DNA of 64,000 bases from an uncultured Burkholderiales bacterium (GTDB lineage: Bacteria; Pseudomonadota; Gammaproteobacteria; Burkholderiales; Burkholderiaceae_C): contig CAMFGY010000012.1 of the NCBI GenBank assembly GCA_945952065.1, positions 1-64,000 on the forward strand, given 5' to 3'. This document shows, in pieces, positions 1 to 9,191 of this stretch (position 1 is the first letter of the stretch; each line of letters begins with the position of its first letter). The notes under the pieces were generated by a model that searched no databases, had not been told where the DNA came from, and saw only the letters and a list, made by a program, of their open reading frames with translations. The position numbers and the translations under genes were made by a program.

Positions 1-57
1 TTCGAGCAAGCTCATCGAGCTTAGGTCGGCGTCCATGGAATCGGCAGCAGCCCAAAT

Positions 58-211
58 ATGACCACATTTCAACAAACTTATATCAACGCACTACTCGCCG
101 AAGCAAGCTATGCGAATGACTTGCGGGACGGAGATACGGGGCCATTGCTAGTAGGGCGACTCTCCACGAGCATGACCCTGACCCTAGCTAAGTTCATTGG
201 CGACGGAAATA
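58..211 (+). pseudogene. N-terminal remnant of a large lipase/hemolysin-type protein
   Basis: An ATG at 58 opens a frame whose first ~50 residues (MTTFQQTYINALLAEASYAN onward, then a GDTGPLL...MTLTLAKFIGD stretch) look like the conserved N-terminus of long lipase-like or RTX-type proteins of Burkholderiales. The likeness stops near codon 51, exactly where the inverted-repeat element at 212-426 begins, and the frame closes at 258 within that element. No continuation of the protein is visible downstream of the element. I read it as a broken gene start disrupted by the insertion; the family assignment comes from memory of the N-terminal pattern and is only moderately sure. Confidence 0.4.
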
Positions 212-426
212 GGGGTCAGGTCTTAACGATTAGCCCCTGGCACTCCCCCCAGTACTGATCAGATCAGAATACAGGTCTCACCATTTTTGATTTCTATACT
301 TTGGTGGCAGAGACGGTCTCCGAATTTGGATTTACGGTGGGATTGGTGAGCCAGTTGGTGAGCCGGGTAGAGCGGGCTAGAAAATCGGACGAAGGGGTGG
401 GAACCTAATATTTAGGACTTGACCCT
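212..426. repeat. Small element bounded by 22-bp imperfect inverted repeats
   Basis: GGGGTCAGGTCTTAACGATT at 212-231 (plus AG) is matched in inverted orientation by the complement of 405-426, with 17 of 22 positions identical. The enclosed ~215 bp have no credible gene. Inside are a short palindrome GAGAC-G-GTCTC (311-321) and a direct repeat TTGGTGAGCC at 343-352 and 355-364. A GGGTCA(G/A)GTC terminal motif of this kind is common next to REP-associated or Y1-type transposases, so a non-autonomous, MITE-like element is my inference. No transposase is present in the window. Confidence 0.45.
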
Positions 427-564
427 GGGTTCCTTCCAAGACGCCGGTCAAGTTGTTTCTTCATGCCGTTCAGGCTCGATTCCACCTGACATTGCCGTGT
501 ACACATGGAGCAGCTCTGCCCTAGCCCAGATACCATCGCGAGCCTTAAGGTCGCAGGTCTCAAT
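427..564. other. Intergenic stretch before esterase gene
   Basis: This segment lies between the inverted-repeat element and the esterase start. The esterase frame is open from 505, but the residues upstream of 565 do not look like protein of this family. No clear promoter hexamers or operator could be picked out. Confidence 0.3.
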
Positions 565-1497
565 ATGAACAAGCACACACAAGTCTTTGTCGAAAGAGCC
601 GCTCCAAGCTTTTTCAAGACCCTGGTGGTATCCGGATTGATCCTGGCCAGCATTGCCTGCTATCGACCAGCCATTGCCCAGGCAGCCGCTACGCCCACCC
701 CAAGCTTGGCTGCGCCCCATCCCCAAGCATCGGGCCACCCCATCGTGTTGGGCCATAGCCATTTGCTGAAGTCCGAAGTGCTGGCGCAGGAGCGTCCGCT
801 GCACATCTATCTCCCGCCTAGCTATGAGCAGGGTGGCACGCAGCGCTACCCGGTGCTGTACCTGCTGGACGGAGGCCCTGCGCAGGACTTCGTGCACATC
901 GCCGGCATCGCGGCTCTGGCGGCGGACTGGCGCTATATCCGGGACTTCATCGTGGTGGGCATCGAATCGCTGGACCGCTACCACGAGCTGCTGCACAAGT
1001 CCGAGGTGCCAGAAGAGCAAAAGCGCAAGCCCACGGCCGGTGGCAACCATCGTTTTCGCGAGTTTGTGGCTCGCGAGCTCAAGCCCTGGGTGAATGCCCG
1101 CTACCGAACCAGTGGCGAGGACGTGCTGATGGGCGAATCGGTCGCCGGTCTGTTTGTGACCGAGACCTTTCTGCGCAGCCCGGGCCTCTTTGACGGCTAC
1201 ATCGCCATCAGTCCCTCGTTGTGGTGGAGTCGTGAATCGCTGTCGCGCGAGGCTGATGCTTTGATGCAAAAAACCGAGTTTGCGCGACAGCGCATTTTCC
1301 TGACCATGGGCAACGAAGGCGGCGAGATGCAAACCGGCGTTGAGCGCCTGGCCGCCACACTCAAGGCCCGCGCCCCGGCCAGCCTGAGCTGGACCTACCG
1401 GCTCATGCCGATGGAGGAGCACGCCACCATCTACCATCCCGCGGCCCTGGCCGCTGTCCGCTGGATGTTCAGGGCTACACCCGCAGCAGGCCACTGA
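565..1497 (+). CDS. Exported esterase, alpha/beta hydrolase of the esterase D/Fes type
   Basis: The predicted product of 310 residues carries an N-terminal signal-like segment (hydrophobic core VVSGLILASIACY, ending around AIAQA), so it should act in the periplasm or outside. The body matches the PF00756-type putative esterase family: a YPVLYLLDGG strand, a nucleophile elbow GESVAG with Ser192, the ISPSLWW motif, and a late His286 in MEEHATIYHP completing the likely triad. Members cleave carboxylic esters, including siderophore or feruloyl esters, but the substrate cannot be read here. The ATG at 565 is preferred over an ATG at 505 because the signal peptide then starts properly (MNKHTQ). It stands alone, with the next gene more than 200 bp away. 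Confidence 0.75.
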   Translation: MNKHTQVFVERAAPSFFKTLVVSGLILASIACYRPAIAQAAATPTPSLAAPHPQASGHPIVLGHSHLLKSEVLAQERPLHIYLPPSYEQGGTQRYPVLYLLDGGPAQDFVHIAGIAALAADWRYIRDFIVVGIESLDRYHELLHKSEVPEEQKRKPTAGGNHRFREFVARELKPWVNARYRTSGEDVLMGESVAGLFVTETFLRSPGLFDGYIAISPSLWWSRESLSREADALMQKTEFARQRIFLTMGNEGGEMQTGVERLAATLKARAPASLSWTYRLMPMEEHATIYHPAALAAVRWMFRATPAAGH

Positions 1498-1721
1498 AGC
1501 TTGCGCATGGCCCCGCATCGCCAATGCGCTCAGCGCTCCTCCTCAAGACTGAGCTCCCCGCTCGTCGCCCCTCATCGCGCTGGGTGCTCAGCACTCGCTC
1601 GGCTGTACCCTCGCTCGCCCCTCACCCATCAGGATCAAATATGCTGCTAGCCAAGGTTTTGTCGGGTTGATTGCCGGATTGCCGTGAGAACCCGGCTTGA
1701 TACTGCGGAAGTTTTGCTAGG

Positions 1722-4700
1722 GTGCAGTCGGAGATTGACTTGTCCATCATGCTGAAGGTCCAGTGCGGTGCCGGGGTTTCAAACAAAGGGGCTTGGCTTG
1801 GGCGGGTCGGCTGGGCTGGGCTTGGGCGGCTCTTGGCTTTGTGCGGCTGGCTGCTTTTGGCGATACCGTCAGCGGGTGCAAACGCGCTGCACAGCTTGCG
1901 TTTTTCGCACATGGGCGTGGACCAAGGCTTGCCCAGCGGCGGCGTGATCAGCCTGTTGCAGGATCGCAGCGGCCTGATTTGGATGGGCACGACCGCGGGT
2001 TTGGCGCGCTTTGATGGCCAAGTGGTCAAGACCTTCAAATCACGCCCGGAGCAGGCCGACACGATCAGTCATTCCTTGGTTGAAGCCTTGTTGGAGGACG
2101 AACAAGGGGTGTTGTGGATCGGCACCCGCGGCGGCCTGGATCGCATGGTCTTGGCCACCGAGAAAGTGCAGCGTCAGCCCATGCCTGAAGCGCTGACGCT
2201 GGCGCAGCGGCGCGTGCTGGCCCTGGCACCGGCCGGGCCGCAGCGCCTGTGGGTGGCCACCATGGGGGGGCTGCTGCAGTTCAACACCGCTGAGCGACGT
2301 TTTGTGGAATGGCAAAAGCCCGGTGCCGAATGGCTGTCCTTGCAGCGGCCGGTGCGGGTCTTGTTGCCCGACGGGCAAGGTGGGGTCTGGGCGGCCGAGA
2401 GCCAGGAGGTCGTGCGCATCAATGCCCAGGGTCAGGTCTTGTCTCAATTCGCAACCCTCAACGGCCTGGGCGCAGCGTCGATGTCGGCGAGTGACTTGCA
2501 GGTGTCGGCCTTGGCGCTGGACGGGCGAGGTCGGCTTTGGGTGGGCATGGTGGGCGGCTTGCAGACTTGGCGTTGGGCCGAGGGGCAAAGCCAAGATCAG
2601 GCGCCGCGCCCGGACCCCTTGGCCACTCAGCTGAACCTGGCCCGCGACCGCATCTACAGCCTGCTGCTGGACCGAGATCAGGCCATGTGGATCGGGGCTT
2701 TCAGCCGCCCCGCCTTGCACCGATGGCAGGAGGGGCGACCCGCTGAACCGGGTGAATCGCGTCTCGACACCTTGGTCAAATTGCCCTCGGTGGACAGCAG
2801 CCTGAGCGAAGACTCGGTGGCCAGTCTGATGCAAGACCGCAGTGGCGGCCTGTGGGTGGGCACGCTGAGCAGCGGCGTGAGCTTGGCCGATCTGCGCGGG
2901 CGGCGTTTTCAAACGTATTTGAGTTTGCCGGGCGACCCTCAGAGTCTGTCCAATGACACGGTGATGGCGGTGGCTTTTGACGGCCCGCAGCATGTGTGGG
3001 TGGGCACTTATGGCGGCGGCTTGAACCGCTTGCACTGGCCCAGCGGCGCGGTGGAACGCATCAGCTTGCAAGAAATGCCGCTCAGCCACGTCAAGGCCTT
3101 GCTGCGCGAGCCGGATGGCACGCTTTGGGTGGGTGGAGAGCGGGGTTTGCTGCGCTATGACCCGGTCAGCCGACGCAGCCAGCCCTTGGATCTGCGGCCC
3201 AATGTGTTGGCGCCGGTGTCGGTCAGCGGCCTGTTGCGCATGCCCTCTGGCGAGTTGTGGGTGAGCAGCGCTCAAGGCCTGTATCAGGTGGACCGCAGCG
3301 GCCGAGCGCGTGCCCATGTGGCCGACCCGCGCAAGCCGGCGGCGCTCAGCCATGACATCGTGGATTGCCTCTTGCTCGACAGCAGTGGCCGGCTGTGGGT
3401 GGGCACCAAGGGTGGGCTGCATTTGTGGGATGCGGCGAGCCAGAGTTTTTCTCAACCGGTGCAAGGCAATGCCGACGTCGCGCGGGCCTCGAACTTGCAG
3501 GTCTATGGCTTGCGGCAAGACGCACAGGGGCGGATCTGGGTGGCTTCAGAGCTGGGTTTGTTTGAATTGCTCAGCCTGGGCTCTGGACGCTTTCAGTACA
3601 AGAGCCAGGCGCAGGTGCCGGGCATGCCGGGCGGCGCTTTTGAGTCGATGCAGGATTCGGCCTCGGGTCGGATCTGGTTGGGCAACGAGCAGGGTTTGAC
3701 CGAGTTTGATCCGCAGACGCAGCTCGCGCGGTTTTATCCGGTGGCAGCGCACTTTGAAGGCGGCTTCAGTTTTGCGGCAGCGGCCCGTGCCCCCGATGGC
3801 ACGCTCTATTTCGGTGGCAAAGGCCTGGTGCGCTTTCGGCCGGAGGCCTTGCAAGACAATGTTCAGACACCGCGAGTTGTGCTCAGTGATTTGCGGGTGT
3901 TCAATCAATCGTTGGCGGCCGACGCCAAAGTCCCGTCCGCAAGCGCTGGCTTGAGCCGCGCCAGCGGCCCCGCGCTGACGCTGGAGGACCTGGGCATCAC
4001 TGGGCCCTTGCACTTGGCTCAACAAGTGCGGCTCAGCCATCGAGAGGCCATGGTCAGCTTTGTGCTCTCGGCCCTGCATTTCGACAAGCGCGGCCAGGTG
4101 CGGCATGCCTGGAAGCTGGAAGGCTTTGACCGCGACTGGATCTATGGCCAAGACAGCTCTGGCGTCGCCACCTACACCAATTTGGATGCGGGCCACTACC
4201 GCTTGTTGGCCAAGGCCGCCAATCCCGATGGGGTCTGGGGCAAAGAGCAGCAGCTCTTGAGTGTGGAGGTGCTGCCGCCGTTTTGGCGCACGCCATGGTG
4301 GAACGCCGGCCTGGTCTTGAGCGCGCTGCTGGCCCTGGGCGGGGCCTACCGCTGGCGGGTGCGCAGCTTGCACCACACCCGCCAGAGCCTGCAGCGCGAG
4401 GTGACGGCTCGAACCCAGGAACTGCAAGAGCAAGCCCATCAATTGGCGCATGAAAAGCAGCTGGCATTGCAAGCCAGCGATGCCGCAGAAAAAGCGCGTC
4501 ACGACATCGCGCTCTTGAGCGAAATCGGGCGTCAAGTCACGGCCTCCTTGGATGCTGCCTCGATTCAGCAAACCCTGTACCAGCGGGTGGAGGAGCTGAT
4601 CCAAGGCGATGTCTTTGGCTTGGGCCTGGTCAATGCCTCGGCAAGGGTCTTGGTGTTTGATTTCGTCATGCACAGCGGGCAGGCCTGCAAGCCTTATGTG

Positions 4701-5804
4701 CGCAGCCTGGAGGCGGTGGAGATGCCCGGGGTGCAGGCGGTCTTGCAAGGGCAGGCTTTGCGGGTGGACCAAATCGAACGCGACAGCCGGGTCCTCTACA
4801 AGCAAGAAGGCCCAAGCCGCATCGTGCTGCAAAACGGCGAGGACCCGGCGCCCGTGAACTCGGGCATCTATGCGCCCATGCTGCTCAAAGACAAAGTGGT
4901 GGGGCTGATCTTCATGCTGAGCGAGCGCAGCCATGCCTTCCAGTCCAGCGACTTGGCGATTTTGGAAACCTTGGGGGCTTATGCCGCCGTGGCGCTGGAC
5001 AACGCCGAGGCTTACCGGCAGCTGAAGTCCGCGCAAAACCAGTTGGTGGAGCAAGAAAAGATGGCGGCCTTGGGCTCCTTGGTGGCGGGGGTCGCCCATG
5101 AGCTGAACACACCGATTGGCAACAGCCTCTTGGTGGCCAGCACCTTGCTCGACCGCGGCCGGGCCTTCAGCCGACAGCTGGCCGAGGGTGCTTTGCGGCG
5201 TTCCGCCTTGGAGCAGCATTGCCAAGCCAATGAAGAGTCCAGCCTTTTGCTGGTGCGCAGCTTGAGCAACGCCGCCCAGCTGATCACCAGCTTCAAGCAG
5301 CTGGCGGTGGACCAAACCTCGGAGCAGCGCCGGCAGTTCCAGCTGCACACCTTGTGCACCGAAATTGCCCAGACCCTGGGCAACCGTCTGCGCCGAGATG
5401 GGCATGAGCTGCAGTTGGCGGTGCCAGAGGAACTGAGCCTGGACAGTTTTCCCGGCCCCTTGGGACAGGTGCTCACCAATTTGGTCTTGAACGCCATCAT
5501 CCACGGCCTGGAAGGGCGGCGTGAAGGGCGCCTGAGCCTGAGTGCCGAAGCCTTGGAGGGCGCACGCATTCGGATGCTGTTCAGTGACAACGGCCGGGGC
5601 ATCAGCCCCGAGCACATCGCCAAGGTGTTCGATCCTTTTTTCACCACCAAACTGGGGCAAGGCGGCAGCGGCCTGGGGCTGCACATCAGCTACAACATCG
5701 TGCACTCGGTGCTGGGCGGCAGCATCGAGGTCAGCAGTGCGCCGGGTGAGGGCGCGCGTTTTGAGATCATCATCCCCGCCGTGGCGCCCCAGCGCGTGGA
5801 GTGA
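1722..5804 (+). CDS. Beta-propeller sensor histidine kinase (Reg_prop, Y_Y_Y, GAF, HisKA, HATPase)
   Basis: This 1360-residue protein begins with a hydrophobic signal or anchor (about residues 30-55). It has a long periplasmic propeller of repeated blocks of the type D-x-x-G-x-(L/I)-W-(V/I)-G-T (about 60-740), a Y_Y_Y domain (about 790-856, with LEGFDRDW), one membrane helix (about 860-880), a short coiled coil, a GAF domain (about 930-1095) and a kinase core. The H-box is AHELNTP with His1126. The ATP domain shows NLVLNAIIHG, DNGRGIS and GGSGLGL. Related hybrid regulators sense polysaccharide breakdown products, but this one ends after the ATPase and has no receiver or AraC domain. Start is GTG at 1722; ATG at 1749 is equally possible. 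No response regulator is adjacent. Confidence 0.9.
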   Translation: MQSEIDLSIMLKVQCGAGVSNKGAWLGRVGWAGLGRLLALCGWLLLAIPSAGANALHSLRFSHMGVDQGLPSGGVISLLQDRSGLIWMGTTAGLARFDGQVVKTFKSRPEQADTISHSLVEALLEDEQGVLWIGTRGGLDRMVLATEKVQRQPMPEALTLAQRRVLALAPAGPQRLWVATMGGLLQFNTAERRFVEWQKPGAEWLSLQRPVRVLLPDGQGGVWAAESQEVVRINAQGQVLSQFATLNGLGAASMSASDLQVSALALDGRGRLWVGMVGGLQTWRWAEGQSQDQAPRPDPLATQLNLARDRIYSLLLDRDQAMWIGAFSRPALHRWQEGRPAEPGESRLDTLVKLPSVDSSLSEDSVASLMQDRSGGLWVGTLSSGVSLADLRGRRFQTYLSLPGDPQSLSNDTVMAVAFDGPQHVWVGTYGGGLNRLHWPSGAVERISLQEMPLSHVKALLREPDGTLWVGGERGLLRYDPVSRRSQPLDLRPNVLAPVSVSGLLRMPSGELWVSSAQGLYQVDRSGRARAHVADPRKPAALSHDIVDCLLLDSSGRLWVGTKGGLHLWDAASQSFSQPVQGNADVARASNLQVYGLRQDAQGRIWVASELGLFELLSLGSGRFQYKSQAQVPGMPGGAFESMQDSASGRIWLGNEQGLTEFDPQTQLARFYPVAAHFEGGFSFAAAARAPDGTLYFGGKGLVRFRPEALQDNVQTPRVVLSDLRVFNQSLAADAKVPSASAGLSRASGPALTLEDLGITGPLHLAQQVRLSHREAMVSFVLSALHFDKRGQVRHAWKLEGFDRDWIYGQDSSGVATYTNLDAGHYRLLAKAANPDGVWGKEQQLLSVEVLPPFWRTPWWNAGLVLSALLALGGAYRWRVRSLHHTRQSLQREVTARTQELQEQAHQLAHEKQLALQASDAAEKARHDIALLSEIGRQVTASLDAASIQQTLYQRVEELIQGDVFGLGLVNASARVLVFDFVMHSGQACKPYVRSLEAVEMPGVQAVLQGQALRVDQIERDSRVLYKQEGPSRIVLQNGEDPAPVNSGIYAPMLLKDKVVGLIFMLSERSHAFQSSDLAILETLGAYAAVALDNAEAYRQLKSAQNQLVEQEKMAALGSLVAGVAHELNTPIGNSLLVASTLLDRGRAFSRQLAEGALRRSALEQHCQANEESSLLLVRSLSNAAQLITSFKQLAVDQTSEQRRQFQLHTLCTEIAQTLGNRLRRDGHELQLAVPEELSLDSFPGPLGQVLTNLVLNAIIHGLEGRREGRLSLSAEALEGARIRMLFSDNGRGISPEHIAKVFDPFFTTKLGQGGSGLGLHISYNIVHSVLGGSIEVSSAPGEGARFEIIIPAVAPQRVE

Positions 5805-5875
5805 GCCCGCCGGGGTCAGGCGCCGGGGCGGCGACAATCCAAGCTTTTGCGGCCGTCTTCCTGACTCAACTGCCC

Positions 5876-6514
5876 ATGCTCAGCCCTGATCTTGCTTTGA
5901 CCTTTTTCACCCTGGCTCTGCTGCTGGGCTACACCCCCGGCCCGGACAATGTGTTTGTGCTGATGCAGTCGGCCATGCAGGGGCGGCGCGCTGGCCTTTA
6001 TGTGGTGCTGGGCCTGTGCACCGGGCTGCTGGTGCACACCGCAGCCATTGCGCTGGGGCTGGCGGCGGTGTTCGCGGCTTCGGCCCTGGCCTTTACTGTG
6101 CTCAAGCTGGTGGGCGCGGCTTACTTGGCGTATCTGGCGTATCAAGTCTTGCGTGCCCCGGTGGGGCCGCTGGCCGAGCAGGCGCAGCTGCGCCTGAGCC
6201 CCTGGAAGATGTACAGCCGTGGCGTGGTGATGAACCTCACCAACCCCAAGGTGGTGTTTTTCTTCTTGGCTTTGCTGCCGCAATTTGTGGACGCAAACGC
6301 CACCGCTCAACATGGGCCGGTGGCCTGGCAGATCGCTCAGCTGGGCCTGATCTTCATCGTCGCCACGCTGATTTCCTTTGGCTCCATCACTTACTTTGCC
6401 GGTGCGCTCAGCCAGGTGTTGAAGCGCTCCACCCGCGCCCAGCGCGCCCTGAACTGGCTGGCCGGCACGGTCTTCATCGGCCTGGCACTGCGCTTGGCAC
6501 TGGCCGAGCGCTGA
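5876..6514 (+). CDS. LysE/RhtB-family amino acid exporter
   Basis: This 212-residue integral membrane protein belongs to the LysE superfamily, which exports amino acids or their analogues across the inner membrane. Visible are the family N-terminal motif LLGYTPGPDNVFVL, about six hydrophobic helices, and the mid-protein NLTNPKVVFFFLALLPQFV motif. The frame is open back to 5801, but the ATG at 5876 (MLSPDLALTFF) gives the usual family length and N-terminus. It follows the sensor kinase by 71 bp on the same strand and converges with the decarboxylase gene, the two stops lying 17 bp apart. The substrate cannot be deduced. Confidence 0.88.
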   Translation: MLSPDLALTFFTLALLLGYTPGPDNVFVLMQSAMQGRRAGLYVVLGLCTGLLVHTAAIALGLAAVFAASALAFTVLKLVGAAYLAYLAYQVLRAPVGPLAEQAQLRLSPWKMYSRGVVMNLTNPKVVFFFLALLPQFVDANATAQHGPVAWQIAQLGLIFIVATLISFGSITYFAGALSQVLKRSTRAQRALNWLAGTVFIGLALRLALAER

Positions 6515-6531
6515 GTGCTCAGGGCCGGGGC

Positions 6532-7407
6532 TCAGGCCTGCACAGGCGCTCGCTGCAGCAAGGCCTGCCCCATGCGGATCTGCGTGCCGGTGCTGATGCC
6601 GGGGCAGAGCTCGAAGCCCTGGGGCACGAAGACGATGATGGTGGAGCCATGCTGGAACCAGCCCATTTCTTCGCCCTTTTTGAAGTGGGCCTGGCAGGGC
6701 AGTTCGTTGGCGCCTTGGTAGTCCACGTGGAGCAATAAATCGAGGAAGTGCAGGCGCAGGCTGGCCACCAAGATGGCCGCCACCGGCACGATGGCAATCG
6801 GCTCGCCGCTCTTCAAGCGGGCGCGCAGCACCGCCCGCTCATTGCGGCAGAACAAACGCTCCACCCGCTTCAGGGCGATGGGGTTGACGTTCCAGGTGTC
6901 GCCTGCGATGTGGGTCACATGCTCGACCGTGCAGTCCTGCGGCGCATGGAAGCGGTGGTACATGGCCGAGGTCAGGCGCAGGGTGATGAACATCCCGTCT
7001 TGAAAGGCCGAGGTGTCTTGCGTCGGCCCAAACAGGTCTTGCATCGAATACGGAAAGCCCTTGGCTTGAAAGACCTGGCGGCCTTGCACCTGGCCGCAGG
7101 CGCCGACGATGGCGTCGCAAGGGCTGCTCAACACCGCTTCACGCGTATCGATCTGCCGGGCGCCCGGCACCAGCTCGCGGGTGAAGCAGTCGTGCAGGCT
7201 GTCAAAGCGCTGCTTCTTGGCATCGCTCAGGTCCAGATCGGTGAACAGGCGCCACACGGCAATCGACAATTTGGCCAGCAGCGGGTTGCGGATCTGGCTG
7301 AACCTGCCCATGAAGCGGGTCAGGGCGATGCGCGGAATGCGGTTGGTGAGCAGGAAATTGAGATCCTCCTGTTGGAGCATCTTTCGCAGGGAGATTGTCA
7401 TATTCAT
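6532..7407 (-). CDS. psd: Phosphatidylserine decarboxylase proenzyme
   Basis: The enzyme converts phosphatidylserine to phosphatidylethanolamine at the inner membrane, the last step of PE synthesis. The 291-residue product has the full length of bacterial class I Psd proenzymes. Recognisable parts are the SPCDAIVGACG segment, the MYHRFHAPQDC motif, and the self-cleavage site near the C-terminus, where the family LGST motif reads HGST with Ser255 expected to become the pyruvoyl group. The gene is divergent from the aminotransferase gene with only 53 bp between their starts, so the two could share control signals. A possible alternative start is the ATG at 7401. Confidence 0.93.
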   Translation of the reverse strand: MNMTISLRKMLQQEDLNFLLTNRIPRIALTRFMGRFSQIRNPLLAKLSIAVWRLFTDLDLSDAKKQRFDSLHDCFTRELVPGARQIDTREAVLSSPCDAIVGACGQVQGRQVFQAKGFPYSMQDLFGPTQDTSAFQDGMFITLRLTSAMYHRFHAPQDCTVEHVTHIAGDTWNVNPIALKRVERLFCRNERAVLRARLKSGEPIAIVPVAAILVASLRLHFLDLLLHVDYQGANELPCQAHFKKGEEMGWFQHGSTIIVFVPQGFELCPGISTGTQIRMGQALLQRAPVQA

Positions 7408-7460
7408 GAGGCTGTCAAGCAGCGCTGTTTAGATAAGGGGCTGGACTTCTCGCCCAACCC

Positions 7461-9122
7461 ATGGAACAACAAACTTTTGCACTCTCCGCGCTGGCCCTGG
7501 CCGCGCTGGCCTGGACCCTGCCGCGCGCCAAGCGGCGCTTGGAACTGTCGCGCGCCAAACACCGCTCGCTGGCCGGGCACTCGCGAATGGCCAAGCGGCT
7601 GGCCGGCTGGATTCCCGGCTATGCCTACGATGAAGCGCGTTTCTTTAACGCGGATGGCGCCAGCGAGGAGGCCGTCAGCCGCCGCCGCGTGGGCTTCAAG
7701 CGCTTGGCCGAGTCGCTGGCGCAACGCAGCCCTCAAAGCATCGCCATGACGGCGCAGGCCCGCGAGGCCATCTCGGACCTGCAGTTCACCGGCAGCTACC
7801 GCGTGCCCTACCAGTTCAGCCCTTATTTGCGCGAGCATCTGAAGACCGGCAGCTTTTTGCAAAGCGCCTCGGGCGTGCAGGTGGTGGACCTGGACGGCAA
7901 TGCCTATTACGACCTCACCGGCAGCTATGGCGTCAACGTCTTTGGCTATGACTTCTACCGCGAGTGCGTGGACGAAGGCATTGCGCTGACCCATCGGCTC
8001 GGCCCGGTCTTGGGCGCCTATCACCCCTGCGTGGCGGAGAACGTGCAGCGCTTGCGGGCCATCTCCGGCTTGGACGAAGTGTCCTTCCATATGTCGGGCA
8101 CCGAGGCGGTGATGCAAGCCGTGCGCTTGTCGCGTTATCACACGGGCCGCAAGCATCTGGTGCGCTTTTGCGGGGCCTACCACGGCTGGTGGGAGGATGT
8201 GCAGCCCGGCATCGGCAACCCCTTGCCGCCGCGCGAGACCTACACCTTGCAAGACATGAACGAGCGCAGCCTGAAGGTGCTGCGCAGCCGCAAAGATGTG
8301 GCCTGCGTTCTGATCAACCCGCTGCAGGCGCTGCACCCGAATGCTGGCGCGCCGGGCGACTCGCAGTTGGTGGACAGCAGCCGCCGTGCGGGCTATGACC
8401 GCGCGGCCTACACCGCCTGGCTGAAGCAGCTGCGCCAGGTTTGCACCGAAAACGGCATCGTGTTGATTTTTGACGAGGTGTTCTTGGGCTTCCGCCTGGC
8501 ACCGGGTGGCGCTCAAGAGTACTTCGGCGTGCGCGCGGACATGGTCACGTACGGCAAGACCCTGGGCGGCGGCTTGCCGGTGGGCGTGGTCTGCGGCAAG
8601 GCCGCGCTGATGAAGCGCTTCCGCGAGGAGCGTCCGGCCGACATCTGCTTTGCCCGCGGCACTTTCAATGCTCACCCCTATGTGATGGGCGCGATGAAGG
8701 CCTTTTTGGATCGCTTGCAAACGCCTGCGATTCAGGCGGTTTACGCCGGCTTGGACGAGCGTTGGAATGCGCGCGCGGCGCGCTTCAATGCGGCGCTGAA
8801 GGCGGGCGGTGTGCCGGTGCAAGTGGCGCAGATGCAGTCGATCTGGACGGTGTTCTACACCCAGCCCTCGCGCTACAACTGGATGCTGCAGTTCTATTTG
8901 CGTGAGCAAGGTTTGGCCCTCAGTTGGGTGGGGACCGGCCGGCTGATCTTCAGCTTGAATTACAGCGACGCGGATTTCGATGAGGTCACGCATCGCTTTG
9001 TGAAGGCCGCACAACAGATGAAGGCCGAGGGCTGGTGGGATGCAGATCCGGCCCTGAGCAACAAGGCCATCAAGCGCGGGCTGCTCAAGGAGATGTGGCA
9101 GGCTTTGCGGGCGGGCCGGTAG
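7461..9122 (+). CDS. Membrane-anchored class III PLP aminotransferase (GSA aminotransferase-like)
   Basis: The product is 553 residues, well over the ~430 of glutamate-1-semialdehyde aminomutase. The extra part is an N-terminal hydrophobic segment (about residues 5-18, ALSALALAALAWTL) and a basic linker, followed by a PLP fold. Fold type I features are SGTEAVMQAVRLSRYHTG, the PLP-contacting IFDEVFLGF, and the Schiff-base lysine in TYGKTLGGG (Lys366). Class III enzymes act on omega-amino or related substrates; this branch is not HemL, as shown by length and divergence. Placement beside psd and lipid-type genes hints at membrane-bound or lipid-linked substrates, which is inference. A strong hairpin terminator follows at 9142. 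Confidence 0.8.
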   Translation: MEQQTFALSALALAALAWTLPRAKRRLELSRAKHRSLAGHSRMAKRLAGWIPGYAYDEARFFNADGASEEAVSRRRVGFKRLAESLAQRSPQSIAMTAQAREAISDLQFTGSYRVPYQFSPYLREHLKTGSFLQSASGVQVVDLDGNAYYDLTGSYGVNVFGYDFYRECVDEGIALTHRLGPVLGAYHPCVAENVQRLRAISGLDEVSFHMSGTEAVMQAVRLSRYHTGRKHLVRFCGAYHGWWEDVQPGIGNPLPPRETYTLQDMNERSLKVLRSRKDVACVLINPLQALHPNAGAPGDSQLVDSSRRAGYDRAAYTAWLKQLRQVCTENGIVLIFDEVFLGFRLAPGGAQEYFGVRADMVTYGKTLGGGLPVGVVCGKAALMKRFREERPADICFARGTFNAHPYVMGAMKAFLDRLQTPAIQAVYAGLDERWNARAARFNAALKAGGVPVQVAQMQSIWTVFYTQPSRYNWMLQFYLREQGLALSWVGTGRLIFSLNYSDADFDEVTHRFVKAAQQMKAEGWWDADPALSNKAIKRGLLKEMWQALRAGR

Positions 9123-9141
9123 GCTTGAATTGGGCATTCAA

Positions 9142-9175
9142 AAAGAGGGCTTCTTGCGAAGCCCTCTTTGTTTTT
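9142..9175. terminator. Bidirectional rho-independent terminator
   Basis: A 12-bp perfect stem AAAGAGGGCTTC / GAAGCCCTCTTT with loop TTGC (9142-9169) is followed by G and five T on the + strand, with an A-run before it that serves the opposite strand. It separates the convergent aminotransferase gene and the membrane protein gene ending at 9192. Confidence 0.93.
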
Positions 9176-9191
9176 GGCAAGCCGCTGGGGC

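Noticed and set aside
2040-5837. Long open frames on the minus strand opposite the propeller kinase
   Set aside because: They mirror the high-G+C codon structure of the real gene, are His/Gln/Arg-rich, and resemble no family.
7395-7431. TTGTCAT, CTGTCAA and CTGTTTA between psd and the aminotransferase gene, possible Pho-box
   Set aside because: Spacings are 17 and 13 bp, not the 11 bp needed, so no proper tandem site is formed.
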